DNA of 12,229 bases from Echinostoma caproni (lineage: Eukaryota; Platyhelminthes; Trematoda; Plagiorchiida; Echinostomatidae): positions 6,298 to 18,526 of the forward strand of contig UZAN01050031.1 of NCBI GenBank assembly GCA_900618425.1, read 5' to 3'. Shown piece after piece: positions 1 through 8,407 of this stretch. Each line of letters starts with the position of its first letter. Within the stretch, counting starts at the first letter, position 1. The notes beneath the pieces were generated by a model. It was not told where the DNA came from. It worked only from the letters and a program-made list of their open reading frames with translations, and ran no database searches. Position numbers and translations under genes: made by a program.

Positions 1-700
1 TAATCAAGTCTATAGTGTGGTTGAATGAAAAAGAGGTATGGAGCAACCCTGAAGAACACCACTCTATGGTGAATTTGGACGAGTAAGTGTCTTTAGTGCG
101 GGCTTGGCTTCGGCTATTAGTATAGAGGGGTCGTAGAATTAAAATTAATTTATCTGCACAATCTTCAAGGAGAGGCAGTGTCAGAGTACCGCGGTCGACC
201 GAGTCGAAAGCTGCCTTCAAATCGAGAAAGACAAAGATGGTAGGTCTACGAAAAGAATGTCGGTGCTCCAGAATTCGGTGAAGGGTGCATATTTGGTCGA
301 TATAATCTCGACCATGTGTGAAACCCGCTTGATTCTTAAACGTGCGGCAGACAGTCGACGGAGTATGATGTCAGTTAGAATTTAGAAGCAATGTTGATGG
401 AATTGATTCCTCTGTGGCTTCCCAGAAGGATCTGACACTTCTTGTAAATCGGTAAGAGATCCATTCACACCATTCAGTTGGAACCTGTTCCTTTTCCTAT
501 TCGAGTCCAGGAGTATCGTCAAATCCAAGACCCAAGGTAAACCTCCATCATTGAGAGCCGATGGGTTAAGCCTATCTTCGCAGAAAGCTTTATAAATTCG
601 GAGTCAACTGGTGGTAGTTGATCAGTCGCTGTAGGGGTTGACAGACCTAATGTCAATGAGGGCCACTTGAACTGAGTCTCGAAATGTTCAAAATGGTGTT
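1..700 (-). pseudogene. LINE-A reverse transcriptase remnant
   Basis: Reverse transcriptase copies element RNA into DNA at the nicked target. Read from right to left on the minus strand, several collinear pieces appear. RT-upstream sequence comes first (HFETQFKWPSLTL near 650-690, SALNDGGLPWVLDL near 530-570). The block HRGINSINIASKF lies at about 378-416 and matches the HRGISL fingers motif. It is followed by an in-frame stop. The palm segment ILEHRHSFRR leads into FLDLKAAFDSVDR (about 190-275), which carries the first catalytic Asp of RT. Near 1-50 there is a garbled version of the RQGCPLSPFLF motif. The YADD region lies outside the window. Stops and frameshifts separate the blocks, so no intact protein is possible. 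The HRGI block is uninterrupted here, unlike copy B. Confidence 0.88.
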
Positions 701-763
701 GCCGTCTGACTTCTTAATCAACTCATATACATACACCTACTTTTCTTCAGACCGTATTCTCAA

Positions 764-1075
764 TTAGACGGAAAAGGTTGCTCGATAGAAACAATCCGCG
801 ATCCGGCAGAGTTGAAGTGGGAGATCTTTGTGGTCTGTCTCAGTGACTGGGATTGCGTGCGGGTCGCCCCATAGGCACCTCTCTCTTTCCTCCAGGGATC
901 TCACTTTGGCATTGAAGTCTTTAACAACTATTGCCATGTCCGCTGACGTAGCACTTGGGAGCAGTTGAGGACAATCCTTGTGGAATTCATTCATGATTTC
1001 GGGTGCACTGCAATGTTGGTGTATACACAGGCATGGCTGCGAGCTGCTCAGCTTGGGCGGGGAGTAGCTGTCCAA
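764..1075 (-). pseudogene. LINE-A APE endonuclease fragment
   Basis: This encodes the middle of an apurinic-endonuclease-like domain, the enzyme that nicks target DNA for target-primed reverse transcription. The 103-residue open frame contains SAPEIMNEFHKD, then ADMAIVVKDFNAKV, which includes the conserved DFN motif. After that come PHAIPVTETD and PLQLCRIADCFYRATFS, matching the usual NRLLQLC...LFLASTNF stretch. Copy B has the equivalent GEFNAQV and RLLQLCADHGLF. About the first 14 residues (from the M at 1075) are leader sequence read through, not EN, so true homology starts near 1033. The N-terminal catalytic Asn and Glu motifs and the C-terminal IDH and SDH motifs are absent. Unlike copy B, the DFN aspartate is kept. 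Confidence 0.85.
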
Positions 1076-1199
1076 TAAGGTGCGAAGACTTTCCTGTGTG
1101 TATGAAGCCCCAGGTTCCCTGCTCCTACGTCCATCTAGCGGTTTCTTATCGGTAAACTGCTCCGGGTTTTTATTCGCTGAGGTGACCTCTCCAGGGGTC
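1043..1199 (-). repeat. LINE-A 5' leader, repeat copy of 4923-5093
   Basis: This stretch aligns collinearly with 4923-5093. Both begin near CAGCTTGGG, share GTAGCTGTCC and GAAGCCCCAGGT, share a 20-base identical block (1121-1140 and 5007-5026), and end at GTGACCTCTCCAGGGG. In copy B it lies upstream of the endonuclease, so it is probably the family's 5' untranslated or promoter region. Similarity fades after the CCAGGGG, which may mark the 5' end of copy A or simple divergence. Confidence 0.75.
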
Positions 1200-2165
1200 A
1201 GATGGAGCTAGGAGATACTAGGTCGGTAGAGCGAAGCAAGCTACCAAATTGTCCTCGGATTCGCTCAGTTTTCCAAGGCGCCCGTTTGAAATCACTTGTC
1301 AGTGCAAATTTATCGCAGATACTGCTCAACAGAAAGATTTAGACAAAGTTGTAGTCCAAGCCCTTTGGTGGATTGGGACTGTATTTTTTCGACTCATATA
1401 CATGAATAATGCACAAAAACCTTTAGGTTTACCTTCCGAACACTAAGTGAACCCCTTACTCTCATCACGCCTAAAGGACGATTTAAAGAGGTCTAGTCTA
1501 TTGTTGACTGTCAAGAGAATGCCTACGCCGTGCTGAACCAGAGAGTGAACTCTATCGTCTCCTGATGTGCGAAAAAATATCTCGAGGACCGGCACGATGA
1601 ACTGCTTTACAGTACTAGGATCCCGAATGCGCGCCTTCGATAGGCTGTAAAGATCAATTACTAAAGAGTCCGTTGTACATAGCTGGCCAGCTAGTTGATT
1701 CGCTGAAGACCTACAGATTTAGCAGTTGATGGGGTTTCCAGAACCTGGTACACTACTTACCACGATATTAGGCAATGAGCGTTGGTTATTGGCCCGATTG
1801 TCCGAAGGTATGATATAGTTAAAAAGAAGGGACAAAGGGATAAAAGTGAGTACGGAACACTACTAAGCAAAGGCTCGGTGCCATCTTAATATGATCATTC
1901 CAGCATGAAATTGTTTTTTTTTTGTTCATGCGTTGTAGTTCTATCTATAGGTATTGTTAGGGTTCAGTTTCAGTTTAAACAACCATTAAGCATGCATTTC
2001 CGTGCGACGTTTTTGGTTGCTGTCTTTTGGGTGCACAGTAAGAGGAAAACAGGAAGGTTGAAAGTAGAATTGAAAAGTTCAGTGGACTAACGAAGCAGAG
2101 AAATTGAGAACATGCACGAACGCTACTGTTTACGACATCCAGCCATATCACTTAGTAGTTTCTCT
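1200..2165. other. Unassigned sequence between LINE copies A and B
   Basis: I see no supportable gene here. Short open frames at 1249-1446 and 1905-2090 (plus) have no recognisable domain. The second begins in a poly-T run (about 1913-1922) that makes its N-terminus look like a signal peptide. The stretch just left of 2170 should contain the RT C-terminal and 3' region of copy B, but I could not align it to any RT motif. Confidence 0.5.
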
Positions 2166-2169
2166 AACC

Positions 2170-2742
2170 GAAAATGGCTACACTGGCACTCGAAATTTCC
2201 ATAAAAGCCTATAACTTACCTGGATCTTCACTTAGCAGCACAATGTTGTCTGCATACTGTATATCAGACATCCTGCCACCTGGGAGAAAATCGATGCCGC
2301 TATCCTCGCACGAGAATAAGGCTGTTTCTATAATCAAATCCATAACAAAGTTGAATAGAAAAGGAGAAAGAGGGCAATCCTGACGAAGACCGCTATCCGT
2401 GGTGAACTCGGACTCGCCTTCGGCTATTGGTACAAAGCGATCGTGATATTAAGATTAACTTCTCGGGCACACCTTTCAGAGAAAGGCAGCGTCAGAGTTT
2501 AGTGCGGTCGACTGAGTCGAAAGCCGCTTTCAGATCTAGGAAGACAGAGATGATGGTTCTACGAAAAGAATGTCGATGCTCCAGAGTTTGGCGGCGATTG
2601 AAGATGTGGTCGATACAACCTCGACCGGGCCTAAAACCAGCCGGGTTCCCACGCGTGCACCGTTTACGTGTGTCAGACAATCGGCGGAGTAAGATGCCAG
2701 CGAGAAGTTTAGAGGCAATGTTGATTAAACTAATTCCTCTGT
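2170..2742 (-). pseudogene. LINE-B reverse transcriptase, palm part
   Basis: After the PLE insertion, the RT resumes at YRGISLINIASKLLAG and continues through NPAGFRPGRGCIDHIF, LEHRHSFRR and VFLDLKAAFDSVDR (RT blocks with the first catalytic Asp), ending at a stop near 2492. Similarity continues in shifted frames: CLSLKGVPEKLI, then FTTDSGLRQDCPLSPFLFNF, then GGRMSDIQYADNIVLLSEDP. The catalytic YADD is YADN here (codons 2245-2256), losing the second catalytic aspartate. The usual RQG is RQD. A TAG stop soon follows. Similarity fades near 2170, so the thumb and C-terminal region are missing or unrecognisable. The whole resembles endonuclease-reverse transcriptases of fluke LINEs; no host function is implied. 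Confidence 0.92.
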
Positions 2743-3457
2743 AGGCGAACATGTTTTCGGTGAATTCCTTTTCAATAAGGTCAGAATGGATGAGTCGTGT
2801 GTTTGGCAACGAGCCTGAGAGAACTTCAAATTTGTGCACTCTTTGCAACACCTAATCAAAGTCGCTATGTTACTTCATGGTCATATGAACAGGCCATTTT
2901 CTTCTCTTCCCTTAACCAGGAGAGTTTGAGAGCGTGAATCAATTTGCGTTGTGCCCACAGCTCAGGCCTCATGATTCGGATCCGAATCGCCTCCGCGGTT
3001 TCTAACGTCGAAAGCGAATTGTTCTCGAGGGGTGTGGTGAGACTCGATAAATGATTGTTAATGTCGAGCGCATGTCAACTAAGTATCTCATCTCGACCAG
3101 GTGAGCAACAATCGAGCTTGACACAGCTCCACTTCCACCCTGTGTGAGCCAGCGTGGATTATGTTTTTTGATTCGTTGAGGTAACTGCCTTGTCGTTCGA
3201 CTTACATAAGTCGCACCACAGGTGCACCTGAATTGGTAGGCAATCATAGACGAGGTCAACATAGGCAGTTTGTCTTTGTTGTAGCATCGGATGTTTGGTG
3301 ACGTAGCGAACACACATCTTAGCTGAGCTGCACTGAATGTAGATTTCACTGCTGAAGATAAAACTATACTGACCCTCTCACTGGCGACATCGCCTTTGAA
3401 TGGAAGTTTTATAAAAAGCATTTTCTTCTCCACTTTTAACATTTTTGTTGGCCTATT
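2743..3457 (-). mobile_element. PLE-1: 5'-truncated Penelope-like element nested in LINE-B RT
   Basis: LINE-B RT is interrupted exactly inside its NHRGISL motif. The sequence reads ENHR up to about 3458 and resumes at YRGISL at about 2742. Copy A shows the uninterrupted motif (about 395-440), giving an internal empty-site comparison. The insert carries the C-terminal PLE coding part (2865-3442) and about 120 bp of putative 3' UTR (2743-2864). It has the same orientation as the host LINE. The junction bases are similar (TCTGTA at the left, TCTATG at the right), but no clear target-site duplication can be called. It must be younger than LINE B. Confidence 0.8.
2865..3442 (-). pseudogene. PLE-1 C-terminal region with GIY-YIG domain
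   Basis: Penelope-like elements encode an RT followed by a GIY-YIG endonuclease domain that nicks target DNA. This fragment lacks the RT. It begins near the linker segment LFIKLPFKGDVASERVS. Then come SAAQLRCVFATSP and the GIY-YIG core AYQFRCTCGATYVSRTTRQL, where the Cys-x-Cys pair is kept and the usual YIG is YVS. PQRIKKHNPRWL follows, where family members usually read R..EH.P.WL, so the acidic residue appears lost. The 146-codon frame stops at 3002. Similarity continues one frame over as TLETAEAIRIRIMRPELWAQ and HALKLSWL, ending at TAG (2865-2867). That is one frameshift near 3010-3020. The upstream M is not a genuine start. Confidence 0.85.
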
Positions 3458-3735
3458 CTATGGTTTTCACAAGAGGATCTGTCACCTTTCTTGTAAATCG
3501 GTATGATGACCGATTTATACCATTCAGCTGGAACCTGTTCCCTCTTCCACACAGCCCGGTTTATGTTTTGAGCCTGCATGAGGGTCTGACGTTGTTTTTA
3601 TTGATATTTGCATAGCTTCCTTGATTTGCTTCGTGTTCATTGAGTCCTTTGGCTGGTGGTTGAACTGACAGGCGATCGGAGAGTTCCGTTGCGAAGGCTG
3701 ATTTGCAACAGTCGCTGACGTTGTACCGTGGGTGT
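3458..3735 (-). pseudogene. LINE-B RT N-terminal part and shortened EN-RT linker
   Basis: On the minus strand, about 3458-3570 reads NINRAVWKREQVPAEW then YKSVIIPIYKKGDRSSCENH, a typical RT fingers segment leading to the NHRGISL motif where PLE-1 is inserted. Copy A has the related stretch at about 425-500. The preceding 3600-3735 gives no recognisable motif. It is far shorter than the roughly 150-250-residue EN-RT linker common in such LINEs, which suggests an internal deletion. Frame changes are needed between EN and this piece. Confidence 0.8.
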
Positions 3736-3738
3736 TCG

Positions 3739-4565
3739 TTATCGGTGGCTTTTTACGGTTGTTTGCTGGGCGTAAGGAGAATTTGGTTGGTAACAAAGCT
3801 TGGTCCGTATACACAAGTGTTGACCATTAAGAGCGACAGTCCTGGATCGGTCCCTTCCAGCGGTAACTGATGGCGACGTGGTCGATCTGGGTCCAGCGCT
3901 GTAAAGAGGTTGGCGGTTTCTATCTAAGGTGGTGTCGTTTCTCGTGCGAGAAGTTTGTGCTTGACAGGAACAATCCGTGGTCCGCACAAAGTTGAAGCAG
4001 GCGATCGCCATTGTCCGTCTGGTTGGCTGGGATTGCATGAGGTCCACCAAGAAGCCTGTCTGATTCGTCCATGGATTCCACTTGAGCATTGAATTCTCCG
4101 GCGATTACCACGATGTTCGTTGATCGAACGCTTTGGAGTAATCTAGAAAGGTCCTCTTAGAATTCATCCATTTTTCAGGTGTACTGCAATCGGCCGGTGC
4201 TTACGCCGACACGACGAATAGGGATCGACGCTTCGTTCTGTAGCTGTTGATCCACACTGAACCGTTGCGACGTACGGCGCACAATCGGCTACTGACTGGA
4301 ATCCCGTCAAGAAGCGAGCGTTCAGCCTTGGCACATAGCGCGATCCCGACAGCAGCAATACCGCGAGCTTCGGATATTGAATCACCTGACACACGAAAGG
4401 TGAAGCGTGAGGTTGAGGTTGGATCAGGAGAACGCAGAGAAATAATGGAAGCGGGATCTTGTTTCGGAGACATAGCATACATCTGAATTGAAAGTTTCAG
4501 GGGTGCTAGCTAAGGCAGCTTATTGACCGATCTGAAAGAGTGTGAGGACATTGAACACGGCTAAG
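3739..4565 (-). pseudogene. LINE-B AP-like endonuclease domain
   Basis: This is a near full-length APE-type endonuclease spread over several frames. In order: VFNVLTLFQIGQ (Asn codon 4550-4552), a stop, then DVCYVSETRS (catalytic-type Glu codon 4463-4465). A frameshift leads to FTFRVSGDSISEARGIAAVG, IPVSSRLCAVRRNGSV, and RSLFVVSA near 4200. Next come AGEFNAQV (4075-4100), DNGDRLLQLCADHGLFLSST, then WTQIDHVAISYRW (Asp codon 3881-3883), CRS-stop-WSTLVYTDQALL. Three features mark inactivation. The GDFN motif reads GEFN. The terminal SDH motif reads TDQ (His replaced by Gln at 3800-3802). Stops and frameshifts break the frame. The domain would have cut target DNA before reverse transcription. Confidence 0.9.
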
Positions 4566-5340
4566 TGAAAAAATCCTGCAACTTCTGATTGTTTGAACTT
4601 GTTGATAAAGCACTGAATGATATCTGATGGATCTTGTAAACAACAGGCGTTTGAGATTATTCGGAATTGAGATAAGAACTAGACAGATGGGAAGAAGGGT
4701 TTTCCAAATGGTAACTCACACCGACGATAGGGTTNGGCGTAAATTCAACGCGTGAGCGTGAACGAAGCACCCGTGTGGGAGCTTCTGGGAACCTGTCACA
4801 CAAGGCCTTCGGATTGTTCGCTGATGCGTTGATTATCGGTCCGCTTTTCGGGATCGGCCCTTAATCTCATACACCCAACGAGACAAGCGGAACGTGAACG
4901 GGAGAGCACCTTATTGGCTGGGGGCTGCCCAGCTTGGGTAGGCGGTAGCTGTCCGATGAAGTGCGAAAACTTCTCCCACCGTCGAGAGGAAGCCCCAGGT
5001 CCCGCTGCTCCTACGTCCATCTAGCGTGTTTTTTTTTTACCGGTGAACTGCCCCTCACCATGTTTATTTTCTGGAGTGACCTCTCCAGGGGGGTGGGTGG
5101 ATACAAGGAAGGAAGCCTGGAGATGCCCAATCAGCTGTTCTTGTGAAACTGATCTTCGTCTGGCCTCTACTCATTGACCTTTTAGGTATCATTGGATCTG
5201 CGGCTGTGAGGAGCCGTCCTGTGTAGCTCGCAGGTCATGGAGGCACTCAAGCCATCACACCACATCAAGGTGCAGTCTCGTCATTGTTAGGGTAGTCAGC
5301 TACCAATCAGGAGGACTATCAGGATTCCTAACCAAGGCTT
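4566..5340 (-). repeat. LINE-B 5' leader / putative promoter region
   Basis: This is non-coding sequence upstream of the LINE-B endonuclease. The part at 4923-5093 is repeated upstream of copy A (1043-1199), with a 20-base identical block at 5007-5026. The remaining flanks have no partner in this window. The left part (4566-4922) is absent in copy A, where leader joins EN directly. The right limit near 5340 is a guess, since nothing marks an element end. An internal promoter would be expected here by analogy with other LINEs. One ambiguous base lies at 4735. Confidence 0.55.
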
Positions 5341-6190
5341 TTGGATTTCGTAAGAACGTCCATTTGACCCTCTTCCCTGAAAAATGAGTACATTNGAAGA
5401 GTGGGATTCAAAGGAACTGTGTCAGTAAATGATGATATTTGGACAGAACTCTTACAAAAATGAATCAGTCGAATTACAGAGATGCGACTCATGACTACCT
5501 TCATTTTTTCTGTCCCCTTTAAGGATTTGGATTCTCTACAGTGAACAATTTAGTCACAAGGGAAACTGTCATAATCAAACTGATAAACCCTCAAAGATGA
5601 TCGATGTCGTTCTCCTTCGGTTTTTTTATCTAGAGAATATCGCCCTGATGAAAAACACCATAGGGAAGTGTTGGATTTCATTCTTGTACATGAAAAACCT
5701 TTATCGTCTAGAAGACTGTCGATGTTTACCTAGTTTGGTGCGAGCGTATAAGCAGTACTAAGGCAAGTCGTCTAGTGTTCGGTAATAGTTTCACTGAGCA
5801 TTCGTCATCACACCCGAATTCAGATTCGTAGACTCTTCTGGTTAGAAAAAAATGTTTGCGCATGCCAGGTTGCAGTTGCGGCCTATTGTTAGAGGAAATC
5901 ACTCGAAGATCAACGGGTGACGTGTAAACGACGCGTGAAAAAAAATGCACAGAACGATTAGGTGTCTCCCTCTCTTTTTCTAGGTTGTAATCCAAAAGAC
6001 TGGAATCGGTTGGATACACCGAAGGATATGGCAACTCACCGACAGCGATGGCGCTCTTGTCATTTCTTCCAGAGTCAGACTGCTTGAAAATCGATGCGTG
6101 CATAGGTATGCTGTGTTTTGTGTTGACCCCAGCGATTCACTTTCTTTGTTCACCTCGCATTAGAACCAACCGCCATTCATCTTATACATT
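5341..6190. other. Unassigned sequence
   Basis: No domain is recognised. The longest open frame is on the minus strand at 5726-6103 (125 codons). It is polar, with no motif I know. Inside it, at about 6030-6040 on the minus strand, sits GGTGAGT, a consensus-like splice donor, so a short exon is conceivable. The possible upstream acceptor lacks a pyrimidine tract. One ambiguous base lies at 5395. Confidence 0.35.
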
Positions 6191-6195
6191 CTCGG

Positions 6196-6390
6196 GCAGT
6201 GGTGGTCGGTGGTAACGTGGCCAAATTATCACCCCCCGGGGGATGTGTTCGAATCCCACCACCACCGCTAGACTTTCCTCATCGTATGTTGAATGGCAGC
6301 ACTTTGATTGGCCACTTCCCCCTTCCCGATAATTGTATCATTGCATATTCAATAAAAGGAAGTAAAATATAAAGATTAATAAAAAAAAAA
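6196..6390 (+). mobile_element. Probable tRNA-derived SINE
   Basis: The 5' part resembles a tRNA of the Leu/Ser type. TGGTCGGTGGTAACG (6203-6217) resembles an A box. GTTCGAATCC (6247-6256) is a consensus-matching B box of the internal RNA polymerase III promoter. GTGG repeats at the start can pair with CCACCACCACC (6255-6266) as an acceptor-like stem. About 85 bp of unrelated body follows, then AATAAA (6351-6356) and an A-rich stretch ending in ten A residues (6381-6390). The anticodon arm is not tRNA-like, and pairing in the T arm is imperfect, so a working tRNA is unlikely. I found no target-site duplication. A degraded tRNA pseudogene is the alternative. Confidence 0.55.
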
Positions 6391-7440
6391 GACTATGAGC
6401 TTAGCAGCAATTAGCCAGGTTCACTTTTCGTATTCTATTGTGAATAACTTTTGCGAGCACGGAAGCTTGAATTTCAGTTAAAAAAATACTCTACACAACA
6501 AATAGTCGCCACATAGAACATATTCAATGGAGAAAAAGCGCCGAAAGACATGGGGACATGTCGTAGTTCAAAGTAAAACAGGATTATCTTTTTGCGCTCT
6601 CTTTTTTGTGAGTAATCGTGCAAGATAGGGTATAGGTGAATTTCGGTAAGCGCTTATACGAGACGCAATTTGGCGGAATTGAGAGCGTGCGGAGAGATGG
6701 GAACGACGTTTCAGTTCTGCGTGTAATGAGTGCTCAGGAGCTGTGGGAATCCTCTCCGCGAATTTCGCACTGGGATTTGTATGATACTCTGAGAGTTTCA
6801 CAGCTCACCTATTCACAGAAATAGAAGAAACGCGGATAGCAATCGCAAGAATTTGATATTCTGTTTAAGCAAGTCGGGAAAAGTAGTTGGGGAACAATAA
6901 AGTAAGACAAGGATAGCACACTGATTCACAAAGATAGAAATAGTTGACTGGAAGGCGCGAAACGGCCTCCGTTTTGGAAATTGTGGTGATAGGTGCTGCA
7001 GTTTACCAATGCAGTTGCGAATGTTGCTTGACCAACGCAGATTGCTCTAGTTACACTAAGATATTTGGCAATGTTCACTCTAGATAAAGAACTGTATTTT
7101 GTTGCATGATGATGGATTGTAGGGCGAACGTCTGTAGTTGAAGCACGGTATATGTGCGAAAGGTACACTGAGAACATTTGAACTGATTCAAAGGCACGCG
7201 GGAATAGATATGGAAGACCTGCTTAGGTAGTTTTATTCCGATCAAAGTAAACAATACGTCTGATATTTTCAGTTTTTCTATGTTTGTACGACCATCAGCC
7301 TTGCACTTTAGTGAGACCAGTTTGGTTCTTTAACATATGCTTTATCTGTTCTTGTCAACCGTTACTGGTTGCAGTATAGCATCCAAGCGCAAAAGGGCTA
7401 CTTTATTCAGTGTGAGTAGCGAAGTGTTGAAGTTTTAAAA
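6391..7440. other. Unassigned sequence
   Basis: I can name nothing here. Overlapping open frames on both strands at 6568-6824 and a minus-strand frame at 6926-7177 show no motif, no plausible splice context and no similarity to the other repeats in the window. The region could be old repeat or intron. Confidence 0.4.
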
Positions 7441-7442
7441 TT

Positions 7443-7742
7443 TTGTTTGTCTTACAGAAGTGGTGCATCCCGATTCCTTCCCCATCAATCATTTGTTTAC
7501 TAACTCATTTCGTTACTCGTAGTGGACTTCCTTGTTTCCCCCATGCCTCTGCCGATTCAACCGTTGAGGAGAACGAAGTATTTTCTTATCAGTTTGTTTG
7601 TCACGTGATTATCCACCATTCGACAACCGAATCAATGTTATACTTCAATCACCAATCGATTTTCCGGTCAAAATGTTTCCATTATCAATTAAATTGTTAT
7701 CTGGAATCATTCATCATTCGATATCCAAGCTCGAATAATTGA
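7443..7742 (+). other. Open stretch behind a good splice-acceptor-like site
   Basis: A T-rich tract followed by TTTGTCTTACAG (ending at 7457) resembles a strong 3' splice site. The frame after it stays open for about 95 codons to TGA near 7740, beginning KWCIPIPSPS and rich in aromatic and His residues. No domain, no poly(A) signal close downstream and no partner exon are recognisable, so this is a weak candidate terminal exon. Chance openness in AT-rich DNA is as likely. Confidence 0.15.
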
Positions 7743-8407
7743 GAAAAATGTCGCACGAAATTCAGTCACATGGCCATTTCAAATCTGTTAACTTGATTGG
7801 CTAGTTCAGCTATTCACTCACGATGGTTCCCCTTCCGGTCATCAACGTGCTATTCGGTTCAGCTATTTTCAACTATGTGTGTGTGTGTAGTTTGAGCTAA
7901 CCGAAACTCCTATCCCCCTGACACTGTGACTGGTCTTGTGTACCTTCACAACCCGGCAAGCAATACAGATTGACTCCCCAGCAAACTGAAGGAATAACCG
8001 AAATGTACAGACCATTTGCGGAACGTGTAAACGCATAGTTGTTCCTGTTTCAATATGGAACTAAAAACTCACACGATTCACAAAGTCTTATGCAATTTAA
8101 GATCAGTGCTCATGTTTTCATTAGTCGAGGTGCCTTCATCCTGGATCAGTATCTAGTTCGTGATATGCGCTCACGCCTTGAAAATGTTATCGCCAGTATT
8201 TAGAGAGACTTTTTTGTTTAAGGTATGAGGTTGACTTACAAGCGAACCAGAGAAGACCGGTGAAGTATCACAAACAACTGAATTTCTAATTTGTTAACAC
8301 TAATCTGGGTAGAAGTCCAATGAATAGAGTGATATGAAACCTTGCAAATATTATTCAGTCCTTTGGATTTCTCCCAAAATAAAACCGTTGTGTCTGTGGC
8401 CTTTTTT
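7743..8407. other. Unassigned sequence, short TG repeat, possible PLE-2 3' UTR
   Basis: A short (TG)n run lies at 7876-7888. The part next to 8407 is downstream of the PLE-2 coding remnant on the minus strand and probably includes its 3' UTR, but I could not match it to the 3' UTRs of PLE-1 or PLE-3. No gene is seen. Confidence 0.4.

Larger units (their letters stand above)
1..1199 (-). mobile_element. LINE copy A, internally deleted, runs off left edge
   Basis: This is a degraded APE-type non-LTR retrotransposon read on the minus strand, so its 5' end lies at the right. From right to left it shows a leader (1043-1199), a central endonuclease fragment (764-1033) and reverse transcriptase pieces (about 690 down to 1). 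It is the same family as copy B at 2170-5340: leader, EN and RT all match. Against copy B it lacks the EN N-terminus, where the leader joins mid-EN directly near 1035. It also lacks the EN C-terminus, where EN stops near 764 and RT-upstream sequence begins about 75 bp later. The 3' part lies outside the window. The clade is RTE/CR1-like by motif style; I cannot fix it further. Confidence 0.85.
2170..5340 (-). mobile_element. LINE copy B, split by a nested PLE
   Basis: This is a second minus-strand copy of the copy A family and more complete. From right to left it has a 5' leader (about 4566-5340, core repeat 4923-5093), an AP-like endonuclease (3739-4565) and the RT N-terminal part (3458-3735). 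A PLE insertion follows (about 2743-3457), then the RT palm through the YADD-equivalent (2170-2742). The EN-RT linker is much shorter than usual for such elements, so an internal deletion is likely. No 3' tail repeat is visible. The element is dead: several frameshifts, and changed catalytic residues in both enzymes. Confidence 0.87.

Noticed and set aside
1249..1446. Plus-strand 65-codon open frame
   Set aside because: It starts at a TTG, has no domain, and overlaps the fading edge of the LINE-A leader.
1905..2090. Plus-strand ORF whose N-terminus looks like a signal peptide
   Set aside because: The hydrophobic start comes from a poly-T run, and the rest has no motif or gene context.
2427..2744. 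Plus-strand 105-codon ORF over the RT
   Set aside because: It is the antisense shadow of the clear minus-strand RT motifs.
2865..3442. Host GIY-YIG nuclease gene
   Set aside because: Flanking segments and C-terminal motifs are PLE-type, and the frame is broken and nested in a LINE.
2736..3463. Target-site duplication for PLE-1 (TCTGTA and TCTATG)
   Set aside because: The match is only about four bases at a junction of homologous sequence; too weak to call.
4815..4840. CGCTGATGCG as a possible hammerhead core
   Set aside because: The core reads CTGATGC, not CTGATGA, and no partner GAAA element with stem II follows.
6196..6270. Functional tRNA gene
   Set aside because: The A and B boxes are good, but no proper anticodon arm forms, T-stem pairing is imperfect, and an A-tailed body follows.
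6568..6824. Overlapping open frames on both strands
   Set aside because: Neither shows a motif, codon bias or splice context; mutual overlap suggests chance openness.
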